A stretch of 64,000 nt of DNA from Anomaloglossus baeobatrachus (Eukaryota > Chordata > Amphibia > Anura > Aromobatidae). Position 1 is the first letter of the stretch, and each line of letters begins with the position of its first letter. A program made the translations under genes and the position numbers. Of this stretch, positions 1-9,551 are shown piece after piece. The DNA lies in NCBI RefSeq assembly GCF_048569485.1, contig NC_134358.1, forward strand, positions 221,833,628 to 221,897,627, given 5' to 3'. The notes beneath the pieces were generated by a model. It had not been told where the DNA came from. It saw nothing but the letters and a program-made list of their open reading frames with translations, and searched no databases.

Positions 1-1141
1 ACACTCAAAAAGTTTATGAAATCTTAGGGGGTTCACAGGAACTAAAGCAATGTGGAAGGAAAAAAATTAAAATTTTACTTTTTTCCACAAAAATGTTACT
101 TTAGCTCTAAATTTTGCACTTTCACAAGGGTAACAAGAGAAAATGCATGATATAATTTGTTGTTTAATTTCTCCTCAATACGCCAATATGCAGATACCCC
201 ATATGTGGTGGAAATCTACTGTTTGGGCACTCGGCAGGGATTGGAAGGGTAGGAGTGCCATTTGAATATTAGAGAAGAAAATTGTCTGGAATAGATAGCA
301 GATGTCATGTCGCCTTTGGAGAGTCCTGATGTGCCTAAAAAGTGGAGCTCTCCCACAAGTGACCCCATTTTGGAAACTAGACCCCTCAAGGAAATTATCT
401 AGATCATTGATGAGCACTTCGAACCCACAGGTGCTTCTAAGAATTTTATGATGTTGAGCCGTGAAAATAAATAAAAACACTTTACCACAAAATTGTTGCT
501 TCAACCCCAAATTTTTTATTTTTACAAGGATAACAGGAGAAATGCACCATACAATTTGTTGCATAATTTCTCCTGGGTACACTAATACCTCATATGTGGT
601 GGAAGTCAACTGTTTGGCCTCATGACAGGGCTCGGAAGGGAAGGAGCGCCACTTCACTTTTTGAATGCAAAATTTGTTAGAATCGTTGGCGGACTCCATG
701 TCGCATTTTAAAAACTCCTGATGTGCCTAAATAGTGGAGCTCCCCCACAAGTGACCCCATTTTGGAAACTAGATCCCTCAAGGAATTTATCTGGATGGTT
801 TGTGATCACCTTGAATCCCCACGTGTTTCATGGAGTTTTAGAACCTTGAACTGGGAAAATGAAAAAATAATTTTGTAACATAAAAATGTTGCTTTAGCCC
901 CAAATTTTTCAAATTCACTAAGGTAACAGGATACTATGTACTGTACAAATTGTTGTGCAATTTCTCCTGCATTCGCCAATACCCCATATGTGAGTTCAGA
1001 TTTAATTGGTATGGTCTGCGGGTGCCATGTCACACTGGCAGAGGCCCTGAGCTGCCAGAACAGCAGAAACCCCCCCACAATTGACCCCATTTTACAAACT
1101 GCAAATCTCCCTCAATTAATTCATCCAGTGGTGCAGTGAGT
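1..1141. repeat. ~395-bp tandem repeat array, left part
   Basis: About three diverged tandem units are visible; a recurring segment beginning near TCACAAGGGTAACA appears around 120, 519 and 912, giving a period near 395 bp. Each unit carries phrases such as 'ccccattttggaaacta' and 'ccccatatgtgg'. The same units recur at 7541-8150 and 49600-51150. The array is interrupted by the hAT element at 1150 and resumes beyond 7540. At 49 kb the array lies inside a TTAA-flanked element, so this is probably the interior of the same family. Short ORFs here are repeat artefacts. Confidence 0.75.
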
Positions 1142-1149
1142 ATATTGAC
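1142..1149. repeat. hAT target-site duplication, left
   Basis: The octamer atattgac here matches atattgag at 7533-7540 in seven of eight positions. Eight-base duplications are the rule for hAT insertions, and this pair fixes both ends of the element. Confidence 0.7.
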
Positions 1150-1329
1150 TAGAGTTGAGCACGGTTCGCGGTTCGAGGTTCTCCAGTTCTAGGCTCGAGT
1201 GATTTTGGGGCCTGTTCTAGATCGAACTAGAACTCGAGCTTTTTGCAAAAGCTCGATAGTTCTAGAAACGTTTGAGAACGGTTCTAGCAGCAAAAAAACA
1301 GCTAATTCCTAGCTGGCTTTCCGCTGTGA

Positions 1330-1687
1330 AGCTATGTGTCCACGGTAGAATGTCCCTGCGGATTTTTCTGCCTGAAAATCCGCGACTTTCGCGGCAAATC
1401 CGCACCCGGATTTGCCGCGGATTTTGATGCGGATTTCATTTTTTTTTTTTTTTCCCCATTCAAAACCAAAAATCCGGACCAAATCTGCACCAAACAATTG
1501 ACATGCTGCAGATTTTTCCGGATCAAAATCCGCGGCAAATCCGCAGCGGAAAAATCCGCAGCATGGACACAGCATTTCCAAAATGCCATTGAAATGGCTT
1601 GGAAGTGCCGCTGCTGCAGATTTTCGGGAAATCCGCGACAAATCCGCGGCAAAATCCGCGCAAAATCCGCAGCGTGGGCACATAGCC
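1330..1687. mobile_element. PIF/Harbinger-type MITE, CGGATTT-rich family
   Basis: Ends read (A)GCTATGTGTCCACG and CGTGGGCACATAGCC, inverted copies of each other, flanked by TGA and TTA. The interior is built from repeated words such as AAATCCGC and GCGGATTT, with a poly-T tract near 1440. Relatives are at 47061-54115 (split) and, by termini only, at 8519, 27998 and 51734. Overlapping ORFs on both strands come from the short-word repetition and are not genes. Confidence 0.7.
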
Positions 1688-2520
1688 TTATAGTGTAAGT
1701 CACTCTGTGACTCACACTATTATGAAATACTAATACATATGCATTGTGACAACAGGAAAAATCATTCCCTGTATTACTGACAGACGTTCAGCGTATGCAT
1801 CTTTATAGGCTTTACTGTGATCAAAGAAAAAACCCCATTGAAGGGTCAATCCTATCCAATGATGTTATAAACAAAATCAAATCGTGTTTTTGATCCCATT
1901 TGGACAGCCCCTGAGGAACCTCCGTTTTTATTGGAAGTCCTGGAGGGGAAACGCGTTGGGAAGAGAGCCGCAGTTGACGGCAAAGGACAGGCCATTTGAG
2001 CCAAGATACTTATGATGACATATCTATATGAGGCTGCATAGCAAATGGACTGTACCCTTGACTAGTTCCTTGTATCTCAAAGAATTATATTTTAATTTGC
2101 AGCATTGAGAATCATATGTCTGTTTATGGGAAACAGAAGGAGAAGTGTGTCATTAGCACCCCTGATCCATACAGACCAAGATTGTGAGAGGCATGAATGT
2201 GTATCACCTTATGTATCCTGTAAGACCCCTCACTCTAGCATAGCAGCACGAACAAGTTTGCAGCAAAGGGACATCCAGGGCCAGTCTACGGTTTGAGTGG
2301 GGGCACCATAGCGTCTATACTAGGGTGCCGACCCCCATGGTCAGGAAGGGGGAGACCAGGGAACGAGCCCAGGAACCCATTCCTGAACCATAACCTATGC
2401 ACCCACAGTTTTTAACTTGCACTGATTTCTGAGAATATTAATAAAGTATATATATTTTTTATAAGGGGCTTTTTTGTTTATATTGATATATACCCTTATG
2501 GTGAGAGAAATAATTTAATT
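1688..2520. other. Non-coding segment inside the hAT element, with an imported-looking repeat
   Basis: No convincing gene. It starts with an imperfect hairpin (agtcac/gtgact, 1698-1716), then holds the hammerhead-like core at 1911-1957, a purine-rich stretch near 2340 and an AATAAA at about 2441. Because the sequence around the ribozyme-like core differs in style from the flanking hAT DNA, it may be a separate retroelement fragment that landed in the transposon; its limits cannot be set from one copy. Confidence 0.4.
1911..1957 (+). ncRNA. Hammerhead-ribozyme-like core A
   Basis: CTGAGGA at 1911-1917 is followed by a hairpin whose stem pairs CCTCC with GGAGG, then GAAAC at 1948-1952, GCG and TT. 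ACGCGT at 1951-1956 is self-complementary, as in minimal hammerheads with a very short stem III. CCC just before the core can pair with GGG just after it as stem I. The cleavage triplet would be GTT, allowed but less usual than GTC. The stem II loop is long. Activity is unproven. Confidence 0.45.
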
Positions 2521-2958
2521 GAGGTTTGTAACTAAGTGGACTTTTAGCCAGAGAAGCAACGGCATGTGTGATAGAATGTCCATGTCACATGTCCCTGCAT
2601 TATAAAAACGAGTATCTGCCCGTCCGGACGCCATTATCTCTTCTGCGTCCTTGGTGTCAGACATCACTGGCGCAGCTCCGTCCTTTGTCCTATCGCCGAT
2701 ACTGCTGTATGCGCTCCATACACAGCGCTGGACAGCTTAGGGAGAGCACTTTCTATCAGTCCTTTTAAGGGCTCGTACCGGCAGGGTCAGAGCCATAGGT
2801 GACAGGTCCTGAAAACAGAGACAGCGTCTGTGTAGCTAAGGTCAGGGATTTCCTCGCTGCATTTCCCCATTAGGAGGGAAAAGAAAGGCAGGCTTCCATT
2901 CCTCTACCCAGAGCCCCACAATCCTGGCACTGTACCCTCCTGTCCTCTGCACACGCCA

Positions 2959-3270
2959 ACTCATTATAACTAAGCCATTATACTAGCAAACACTGAGTGT
3001 ACCTAGTGGCATCCTAAACGTGGCTATTGGACTTCTGTATAGTCCCACTAGTGCAAAGATATTTGCAGCACGTCTGCCTGCATTGCACACTCAAACTCAT
3101 TATAACTAAGCCATTATACTAGCAAACACTGAGTGTACCTAGTGGCATCCTAAACGTGGCTATTGGACTTTTGTATACTCCCACTAGTGCAAAGATATTT
3201 GCAGCACGTCTGCCTGCATTGTACACTCAAACTGATATTTACTAATCCATTATACTAGCAATTTATGCTG
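2959..3270 (+). repeat. 136-bp direct repeats upstream of the hAT ORF
   Basis: Two nearly identical 136-bp units (2959-3094 and 3095-3230) and a partial third unit, each beginning with variants of actcattataactaagcc and containing 'cagcacgtctgcctgcatt'. They lie just 5' of the ORF inside the transposon. Subterminal repeats are common in hAT elements as transposase-binding or promoter regions; that role is inference here. Confidence 0.85.
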
Positions 3271-3288
3271 CCAGTTTAAGGGCCGTAG

Positions 3289-6200
3289 TTGAATTGTCAG
3301 GGATATTTATTCTTTATTATTCTGCTGTTAATAAAGCTAGACCACCGCTGCAATCTACACCACCTCTCAATTTTTACTACCACATTTTCAGTGCACAATC
3401 TTGTCGCAATCAACATGAGTGGCAAAATGACAGATGCTGGTGGAAAGGGGAAGAGGCGTGGTGGAAAAGGAAAAAAAAGGTTTGTCCGTGGGGAAGGTGG
3501 CAAAGCTCCATTATCATCTGCTGAAGATAGACCATCTTCCAGCAAAAGTAAGAGGTCTACTACTTACCGTGGACAATCCGATGTGCTCCCTTTTTTACGG
3601 ATACGAACAACAGGAACAAAGGTAGATGATGGCCAAAAAAGGAAAATGCTTGAATGGATCTCAAGTGGTCCAACAAGTGCCCTCTCAGCCACTTCAAGTA
3701 CCGCATCCAAAAAACACCAGTCCTCTGAGTTGTCATCCCAATCAAACTTGCTTTCTCCCAGCTCTGAAGTCTCCATCAGCCCTGCACAGTATGGTGGAAC
3801 TGAGATGGCTGAGTCTGCAGAGCTGTTCAGTCACACTATAGCCTGGGAATCAGAGGTCTGCTCCCAAGCTACAGTGAGTAAAGAACAGGAAATGGTCTGC
3901 AGTGATGTCCAGAACCTTTGTGACTCTGATTCAGGCCGTGAGGACCAAGTTTCTGAGCATAATGTTGACCCTTTGTCACAAACTGTAACACCTGTGGTTA
4001 TAGACAATGAGGAACATACTGATGAAGATGAGACGCAGATACCAGATTGGGATGACAACTTAAATATTCGGTCAGGGCAAGAAGAGGCTCGGTCTGAGGG
4101 GGAGGGGAGTGCAAACACAACAATTGATGATGAAGTTGTCGATCAAACCTACTGTCAACCCACAGTCAGGCACTCGAAGAGGTCAACAGAGGTGGTGGAG
4201 GAGGATGCAACTGATGACGAAGTTACCTTGCGCCTTCCTGGACAGAGTCGGAGTACTGGTAGCACGTCTACAACTGCATCCTCAGCCACCACTCTGCCTC
4301 TGAGCACTAGTCGGGGTGGATCAACAGGTCGCATGCCCTCTAAGCCTTGCCTAGCCTGGTCCTTTTTTGACATAGCAAAAGATCGCCCAAATTATGTGAT
4401 CTGTAAAATTTGTCATGGTTCTATTAGTAGAGGTCAAAACCTCAGCAGTTTGACAACTTCTTCCATGAATCGTCACATGAATAAATATCATATGTCCCGG
4501 TGGGAAGCTCACCGTGCTGCAATGCGGCCTAGCGGAGAGAACCATCCACCGCCTGCCCCTTCCAGTGCATCCGCGCGCTCTTCATCTTCTAGGACTGTGG
4601 GGACAGCTGTCACACCTGTTTTTCCACGCACAACTTCCACCACTGTAACCGCAACAGGCAGTTTGCTTGGTAGGTCGTCAGTTGGTTTGGAAGGGGAAAC
4701 AAGTGAGTGTGTACAGCTCTCTCAGACATCGATAGCACCAACGTTGGATGAAGGTAACATCATGTCTCCACCTGCACTTTCCTCACAAACCTGCATTTTT
4801 CCAGGGACACCCTACTCAACACCGTCTACACACAGCAGCCAGATCTCTGTCCCTCAGATGTGGTCAAATAAAAGGCCACTTCCTGCGACCCATGACAAAG
4901 CTAAGAGGTTGACTCTATCCCTCTGTAAGCTCTTGGCTACCGAAATGCTGCCTTTCCGCCTAGTGGACACACAGGATTTTAGAGACCTTATGTCTGTCGC
5001 TGTGCCCCAGTACCAGATGCCTAGTCGCCACTACTTCTCTAAGAAAGGTGTGCCCGCGCTACACCAGCATGTCGCACACAACATCACCGCTTCCTTGAGA
5101 AACTCTGTGTGTGAACGGGTGCATTTCACCACCGATACTTGGACCAGTAAGCATGGACAGGGACGTTACATGTCGCTGACTGGGCACTGGGTAACTATGG
5201 TGATAGATGGTGAAGGGTCTGCTGCACAAGTCTTGCCGTCCCCACGACTTGTGTGTCAATCCTCTGTCTGTCCAAGTTCCGCCACTGCTTCTGCCTCCTC
5301 CACCTCATCTGGGTCCTCCACCTCCGCCCCAAGCCTGCCTGGTCAGTCCACCAGCGTTCTCACTGCGCAGAAGGAATCACGCACCCCTCATTACTATGCT
5401 GGCAGCAGAGCGCAACGGCATCAGGCGGTCTTTAGCTTGACATGTCTTGGGAATAAGAGTCACACAGCTGAGGAGTTGTGGTCAGCTCTGCGGTCCGAGT
5501 TTAATAAATGGTTGTCTCCACTCAACCTGCAGCCTGGTAAGGAACGGGAGGAACTGCAGGAGGATTCATATGTGCAAGACACAACAACATCACCAAGGTC
5601 CAGACGTTCATCTTCACTAACGCGGCAGGCATGGGACCATGGGGGACAGGGATCAACAAGGGCGCATGGTAGCAGGCAAAATGTTGAGGAAGGTGCAGGA
5701 GAACATGAAGAAATGGAGGACGAACTGTCCATGTACATGGAAGACTCAGCGGATGAGGGAGACCTTGGTCAAATTTCTGTTGAAAGAGGTTGGGGGGAGA
5801 TGTCAGAGGAAGAAAGAATGGTTAGCACCTCTATGCCACAAACACAGCGTGGACTTGGTCCGCATGGTTGCGCAAGACACATGAGTGCCTTCTTGTTGCA
5901 CTACCTCCAACATGACCCTCGTATTGTCAAAATTAGAAGTGATGATGACTACTGGATTGCCACACTATTAGATCCCCGGTACAAGTCCAAATTTTGTGAC
6001 ATAATTCCAGCCATAGAAAGGGACGCATGTATGCAGGAGTATCAGCAGAAGCTGTTACTCGATCTTAGCTCGGCTTTTCCACCAAACAACCGTGCAGGTG
6101 CAGGGAGTGATTCTCCCAGTTGTAACTTGACAAACATGGGACGGTCTCGTCATCTTCAACAGTCTACCCGTACCAGTAAGACCGTATCTGGTGCTGGTAA

Positions 6201-6597
6201 CAGCAATTTTATGGAATCTTTTCATAATTTTTTTAGACCCTTCTTTGCAAGGCCACCAGAGACAACAAGTCTGACACATAGTCAACGGCTGGAGAGGATG
6301 ATACAGGAGTATCTCCAAATGAACATCGATGCCATGACTTTGCAAATGGAGCCTTGCTCCTTTTGGGCTTCAAATCTAGAAAAATGGCCAGAGCTCTCCA
6401 GTTACGCCTTGGAGATTTTGTCGTGTCCAGCTGCCAGCATTGTCTCTCAACGTGTCTTCAGTGCTGCTGGGTGTGTGCTGACAGATAAGCGCACGCGTCT
6501 GTCCAGTGACAATGTGGACAGACTGACGTTCATCAAAATGAACAAGTCATGGATCCAGAAGGAATTTACTACCCCTGTATCATCCTGGGGAGAGTAA
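3289..6597 (+). CDS. hAT-type transposase, BED finger, 1102 codons
   Basis: A single open frame. The likely start is Met43 (3415), because residues 1-42 are hydrophobic and unlike the basic, glycine/lysine-rich sequence that follows; a pyrimidine-rich tract ending in CAG just before 3391 could be a splice acceptor. Visible parts: a low-complexity acidic/serine-rich region (about 60-345); a BED zinc finger (about 350-402) with Cys372, Cys375, His396 and His401; the conserved TTDTW block with candidate catalytic Asp616; an acidic serine-rich linker (about 750-860); an LDPRYK block; and the C-terminal hAT dimerisation region (about 1036-1083). The second catalytic Asp block and the usual C-x2-H block are not recognisable between Asp616 and LDPRYK, so the protein may have lost part of its catalytic fold although the frame is open. 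It would bind and cut the element's ends in the nucleus. Confidence 0.8.
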   Translation: MNCQGYLFFIILLLIKLDHRCNLHHLSIFTTTFSVHNLVAINMSGKMTDAGGKGKRRGGKGKKRFVRGEGGKAPLSSAEDRPSSSKSKRSTTYRGQSDVLPFLRIRTTGTKVDDGQKRKMLEWISSGPTSALSATSSTASKKHQSSELSSQSNLLSPSSEVSISPAQYGGTEMAESAELFSHTIAWESEVCSQATVSKEQEMVCSDVQNLCDSDSGREDQVSEHNVDPLSQTVTPVVIDNEEHTDEDETQIPDWDDNLNIRSGQEEARSEGEGSANTTIDDEVVDQTYCQPTVRHSKRSTEVVEEDATDDEVTLRLPGQSRSTGSTSTTASSATTLPLSTSRGGSTGRMPSKPCLAWSFFDIAKDRPNYVICKICHGSISRGQNLSSLTTSSMNRHMNKYHMSRWEAHRAAMRPSGENHPPPAPSSASARSSSSRTVGTAVTPVFPRTTSTTVTATGSLLGRSSVGLEGETSECVQLSQTSIAPTLDEGNIMSPPALSSQTCIFPGTPYSTPSTHSSQISVPQMWSNKRPLPATHDKAKRLTLSLCKLLATEMLPFRLVDTQDFRDLMSVAVPQYQMPSRHYFSKKGVPALHQHVAHNITASLRNSVCERVHFTTDTWTSKHGQGRYMSLTGHWVTMVIDGEGSAAQVLPSPRLVCQSSVCPSSATASASSTSSGSSTSAPSLPGQSTSVLTAQKESRTPHYYAGSRAQRHQAVFSLTCLGNKSHTAEELWSALRSEFNKWLSPLNLQPGKEREELQEDSYVQDTTTSPRSRRSSSLTRQAWDHGGQGSTRAHGSRQNVEEGAGEHEEMEDELSMYMEDSADEGDLGQISVERGWGEMSEEERMVSTSMPQTQRGLGPHGCARHMSAFLLHYLQHDPRIVKIRSDDDYWIATLLDPRYKSKFCDIIPAIERDACMQEYQQKLLLDLSSAFPPNNRAGAGSDSPSCNLTNMGRSRHLQQSTRTSKTVSGAGNSNFMESFHNFFRPFFARPPETTSLTHSQRLERMIQEYLQMNIDAMTLQMEPCSFWASNLEKWPELSSYALEILSCPAASIVSQRVFSAAGCVLTDKRTRLSSDNVDRLTFIKMNKSWIQKEFTTPVSSWGE

Positions 6598-7210
6598 ATG
6601 CTTGTGGATTTGGAATGTGCTTGATGCAAATCAAAACATCCTGTTTGCAACTAGGGCACAAGTGCTGCCACTGATAAGGTGTCTGTGTGGGGCCCAATTT
6701 TTGGAAAAAAGGGAGAGTCCGCTTGGAGTAACCCTTGCTTGCTGTGTTTTTTATAAATGATCCAAGATGAACAGAGCTGGGATCAGGAAAGACTTTGCTA
6801 CCTACCCCGGAGTCATCCTGGGGACGGTTAATTATGGCGTATTTTTGAATGTGCTTGATGCAAATCTAGCTGTGAAGTGTATAACTGGGGCACAAGTGCT
6901 GCCACTGAATGGGTGGGTGTGTGTGGGGCCCAATTTTTGGAAAAAAGGGAGACTCCGCTTGGAGTAACTCTTGCTTGCTGTGTTTTTTAAAAGAAGCCAA
7001 GATGAACAAGTCATGGTTCAGCAAAGACTTTGCTACCTACCCCGGTGTCATCCTGGGGACGGTTAAGAATAGCGTATTTTTGAATGTGCTTGATGCAAAT
7101 CTAGCTGTGAAGTGTATAACTAGGGCACAAGTGCTGCCACTGAATGGGTGGGTGTGTGTGGGCCCCAATTTTTGGAAAAAAGGGATACTCCGCTTGGAGT
7201 CACCTTGCGG
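6538..7210 (+). repeat. ~230-bp direct repeats covering the ORF tail and 3' flank
   Basis: Three units start at the ATGAAC motifs at 6538, 6767 and 7002 (periods 229 and 235 bp). Each has 'ttgaatgtgcttgatgcaaat' or a close variant, 'gcacaagtgctgccactga' and 'cccaatttttggaaaaaa'. The first unit contains the last 20 codons of the hAT ORF and its stop; the next two are decayed copies of that coding tail plus 3' flank. Confidence 0.85.
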
Positions 7211-7433
7211 TGTTTTACATGATTTTAGAAGGGCGTGCTATGCCTATATCTGTGTGTCCTCCACTTTTTCCTTGTCCTGCTCTTTTGTTTTCGCATGAGT
7301 ATATGTCCTTGTCACTTTCCCATGTGTTTGTGTTGTGTTGTGAGTTGTTTGTCACCTTTTGTACACCTTTGAGGGTGTTTTCTAGGTGTTTTTATGTGTT
7401 TGTGAATGCCTGCCATTGTTTCCTATGCGGTTT

Positions 7434-7469
7434 GAGTTCGGTTCGTCGAACGTTCGACGAACCGAACTC
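7434..7469. repeat. Perfect 36-bp palindrome near hAT right end
   Basis: GAGTTCGGTTCGTCGAAC is followed directly by its own reverse complement. It lies about 65 bp from the right terminus in a region rich in TTCG and CGAA. GC-rich subterminal palindromes also follow the left terminus (about 1200-1270). They could be transposase-binding sites or cruciform-forming sequence; that is inference. Confidence 0.8.
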
Positions 7470-7532
7470 GAACGGGAGCTCTGTTCGGCGAACCGACCTC
7501 GAGCCGAACCGGGACCGGTTTGCTCATCTCTA

Positions 7533-8150
7533 ATATTGAGACTACAGGTGTATTACAAAATTTTGTGCACCTGGGTGGTGAACAAAAAGTAATGACATTT
7601 TTTCCACTAAAATGTTGTTTTAACCCCAGATTTCAAATTTTCACAAGTGGGATAGGTACAAAGGGCCCATAGTGTGACACAATTTCTCCTGAACAAGGCA
7701 ATACCCCACATGTGACTCTACAGTACTGTTTGACCGCATCACAGGGCTCGGGAGGGAAGGAGTGCCATTTGAATTTTGGAGCACAGATTTTCTTAAAATA
7801 GTTTGTGGGCTCCATTTGCAGAGCCATTAAGTACCAAAACAGAAGAAATACCCCCAAGTGACCACATTTTGGAAATTAAACCCCTCTGGGAATTCGTCTA
7901 CGGGTGTTGTGACAATTTTGTCTCTGGAAAACACCCATGGTGTCCAACGCAGTGAATATTGCAGAATTAAAAAATTGCAAATAAGTCCTTGTTGTGCCCA
8001 GTACATTGTAGTGCTCATACGTTATGTCCAGCTTGGGTTTCTTGAGATACACACCTTGTAAATTAAGAGGGCTTTCCTCACTACAACAATCCCAAACATA
8101 TGGATACTAACTGTGGATTAAATACATTGTGGTGCTAGGAATGGAGGGGG
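7533..8150. repeat. ~395-bp repeat array, right part, preceded by hAT target duplication
   Basis: The first eight bases (atattgag) are the right target duplication. The array then resumes with a unit having TCACAAG near 7638, 'cccacatgtgactctaca' and 'gaccacattttggaaatta'. Divergence from the left units is high, so the array is old relative to the hAT insertion. Confidence 0.65.
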
Positions 8151-8518
8151 GCATTTGGATTTGGGAGAGCAGATTTTGCTGGATTTCTTTTATTTTGGGC
8201 GGGGGGCCCGTAGCGTTATTCAAGAGCCTTTATGTTACCAGTAGCATGGAAGCCCCATATATTTCCATTAACAGATGACAGACCTGAATAGGGGACTTGT
8301 GTTTTAGTGGGTTGAGTTGAATGCCATTTGGTAGCGATTTTGTTACAGAATATTTTGGATCATTTCACATTTACCCTGTGTTGCATTTTTGTGCACATCT
8401 AAAAAGATGGACACCGCCGGAACACAGGCCAGACGGGAGTTCAAAGGGAATCATTCTGCCTCATTATAGTGAATGTTACTTTGGGAGTATTGTTTGAATC
8501 ATATTTTTCAGAGATTTA
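8151..8518. other. Non-coding stretch, nothing recognised
   Basis: AT-rich sequence with a G-run near 8200. No frame with a recognisable domain, no tandem repeat. It may be the decayed tail of the repeat element to its left. The last three bases of the flank (TTA, 8516-8518) are the target duplication of the MITE that follows. Confidence 0.4.
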
Positions 8519-8855
8519 GGGTATGTGCCCACGATGCGCACAAGCTTCGTCCTGCTGAGACGCAAGTGTTGTCAGTTGAGTACCACAGCTGCCCGTGCCC
8601 CCGATCAGGGTTTAGGGTACTGTGGAATTTCACTGTTCTCCACACGGAGAACACTTGCATCTCTGTAAGCATAAACTGACAGGACGGGAAGCCACTTTGG
8701 ATGTCAGTTTATGCTACAGAGAAAAGAAGCACAGTGGGCATTGGATTTCTATAAATCTCATCTACTGTGCTTGTTCTGTACAATGCAGCATTTTGGACCC
8801 AGCGAAAACATGCTGCATCCAAAACGCTGCTATTCCTAATCATGGGTACACACCC
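8519..8855. mobile_element. PIF/Harbinger-type MITE, 337 bp
   Basis: Termini GGGTATGTGCCCACG and its inverted partner ending GGTACACACCC, flanked by TTA on both sides (8516-8518 and 8856-8858). The core contains partly inverted copies of a segment around 8640 and 8700 (acactt, ctgtaagcataaactgacag and its inverse) and is unlike the CGGATTT family. A similar core is present at 51734-52095. Confidence 0.75.
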
Positions 8856-9353
8856 TTATATGTAATCCGCAATGTAAGCACTTGGCGTAGATCGTAGGAT
8901 ATACAGGAGCTGTGCTGTACTGCGATCATTTGAAGGCAGAATAAATAACAATAGCAGCTGAAGAATTGGCTTTATATATTTAGTTTTTACACTGTCCCCT
9001 GTGCGGTATAAATGATTAGGTGGCTTTATTCCTGCGGTCAGTATGACCGGTGTATATATTTATTTATTTTTTTTAATTTGCCTACTATCATGCTAAAGAA
9101 ACACTTTTTCTTTACAAAATAATGTTTTTTTCCATCACTGAATTTTGAAGGGTATACCTTTTTTATTTTTCTGCCAATGTGAAGAAGACTGAAAAGACAA
9201 AAGGTGCTAATAAGGTACAAACGTTACAAACGTTTGTAGGAAAAATCAGATGTGCTCAGCTGATGCAGTTGTGAAAATAGTCACAACTGCTATTGAAAGC
9301 ATATAAGTTATGGCTGCAGCAGGCACAACGAGGAGGATAGCGTCAAAAGATCG
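8856..9353. other. AT-rich non-coding DNA, probably start of a TTAA-type element
   Basis: No gene seen. From about 8990 the sequence resembles the interior of repeats near 14740-15060 and 40240-40620 (a 'gtcagtatgaccggt' word and long T tracts), so it is probably the decayed left portion of the element whose right end is at 15533. A left terminus was not found. Confidence 0.35.
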
Positions 9354-9551
9354 AATAGAAGTTGATTCCCGCTCTGTTGTAAGAAGATGGTCAGCAGTAA
9401 TGGTTAAAACGTGATTTTAATACCCGTTTCAGAGATCACATCTCCTTCCTCAGATAAATCACACATGTACATGCACGTAATAAAATCACACTTTAACCAT
9501 TACGGATGACCATTTTCTTACGACAGCACGGGATTCCACTTCTACTTGATG
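9354..9551. repeat. ~195-bp inverted repeat enclosing a hammerhead-like motif
   Basis: Arms of about 70 bp (9354-9424 and 9478-9551) are inverted copies with few mismatches, sharing TAGAAGT, GGAATCCCG-like, TGGTTAAA and GTGATTTTA words. The ~53-bp centre holds the hammerhead-like core described next. The arms lie where stem I of such a ribozyme would extend. Confidence 0.7.
9411..9462 (-). ncRNA. Hammerhead-ribozyme-like core B
   Basis: On the minus strand: GTGATTT, then CTGAGGA (9447-9453), a hairpin pairing GGAGAT with ATCTCT, GAAAC (9426-9430), GGG, TA, and AAATCAC. The flanking GTGATTT and AAATCAC form a perfect 7-bp helix in the position of stem I, apart from a small internal mismatch next to the core. 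Stem III would be minimal. All invariant core bases are present; self-cleavage is not shown. Confidence 0.5.

Larger units (their letters stand above)
1150..7532 (+). mobile_element. hAT-type DNA transposon, about 6.4 kb
   Basis: The left end starts TAGAGTTGAGCACGG and the right end, read on the other strand, starts TAGAGATGAGCAAACCGG; these form short terminal inverted repeats with near-identical 8-bp flanks. Between them lie GC-rich subterminal palindromes, a nested MITE (1330-1687), a stretch with a hammerhead-like motif, 136-bp direct repeats before the ORF, a 1102-codon hAT-type ORF and ~230-bp direct repeats after it. The element sits inside the ~395-bp repeat array. Superfamily assignment rests on the ORF, the termini and the 8-bp duplication together. 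Confidence 0.85.

Noticed and set aside
1309-1715. 120-127 aa ORFs rich in Cys, Arg and Phe on both strands
   Set aside because: Products of repeated AAATCCGC-type words in a MITE; the same artefact recurs at 47060 and 28000.
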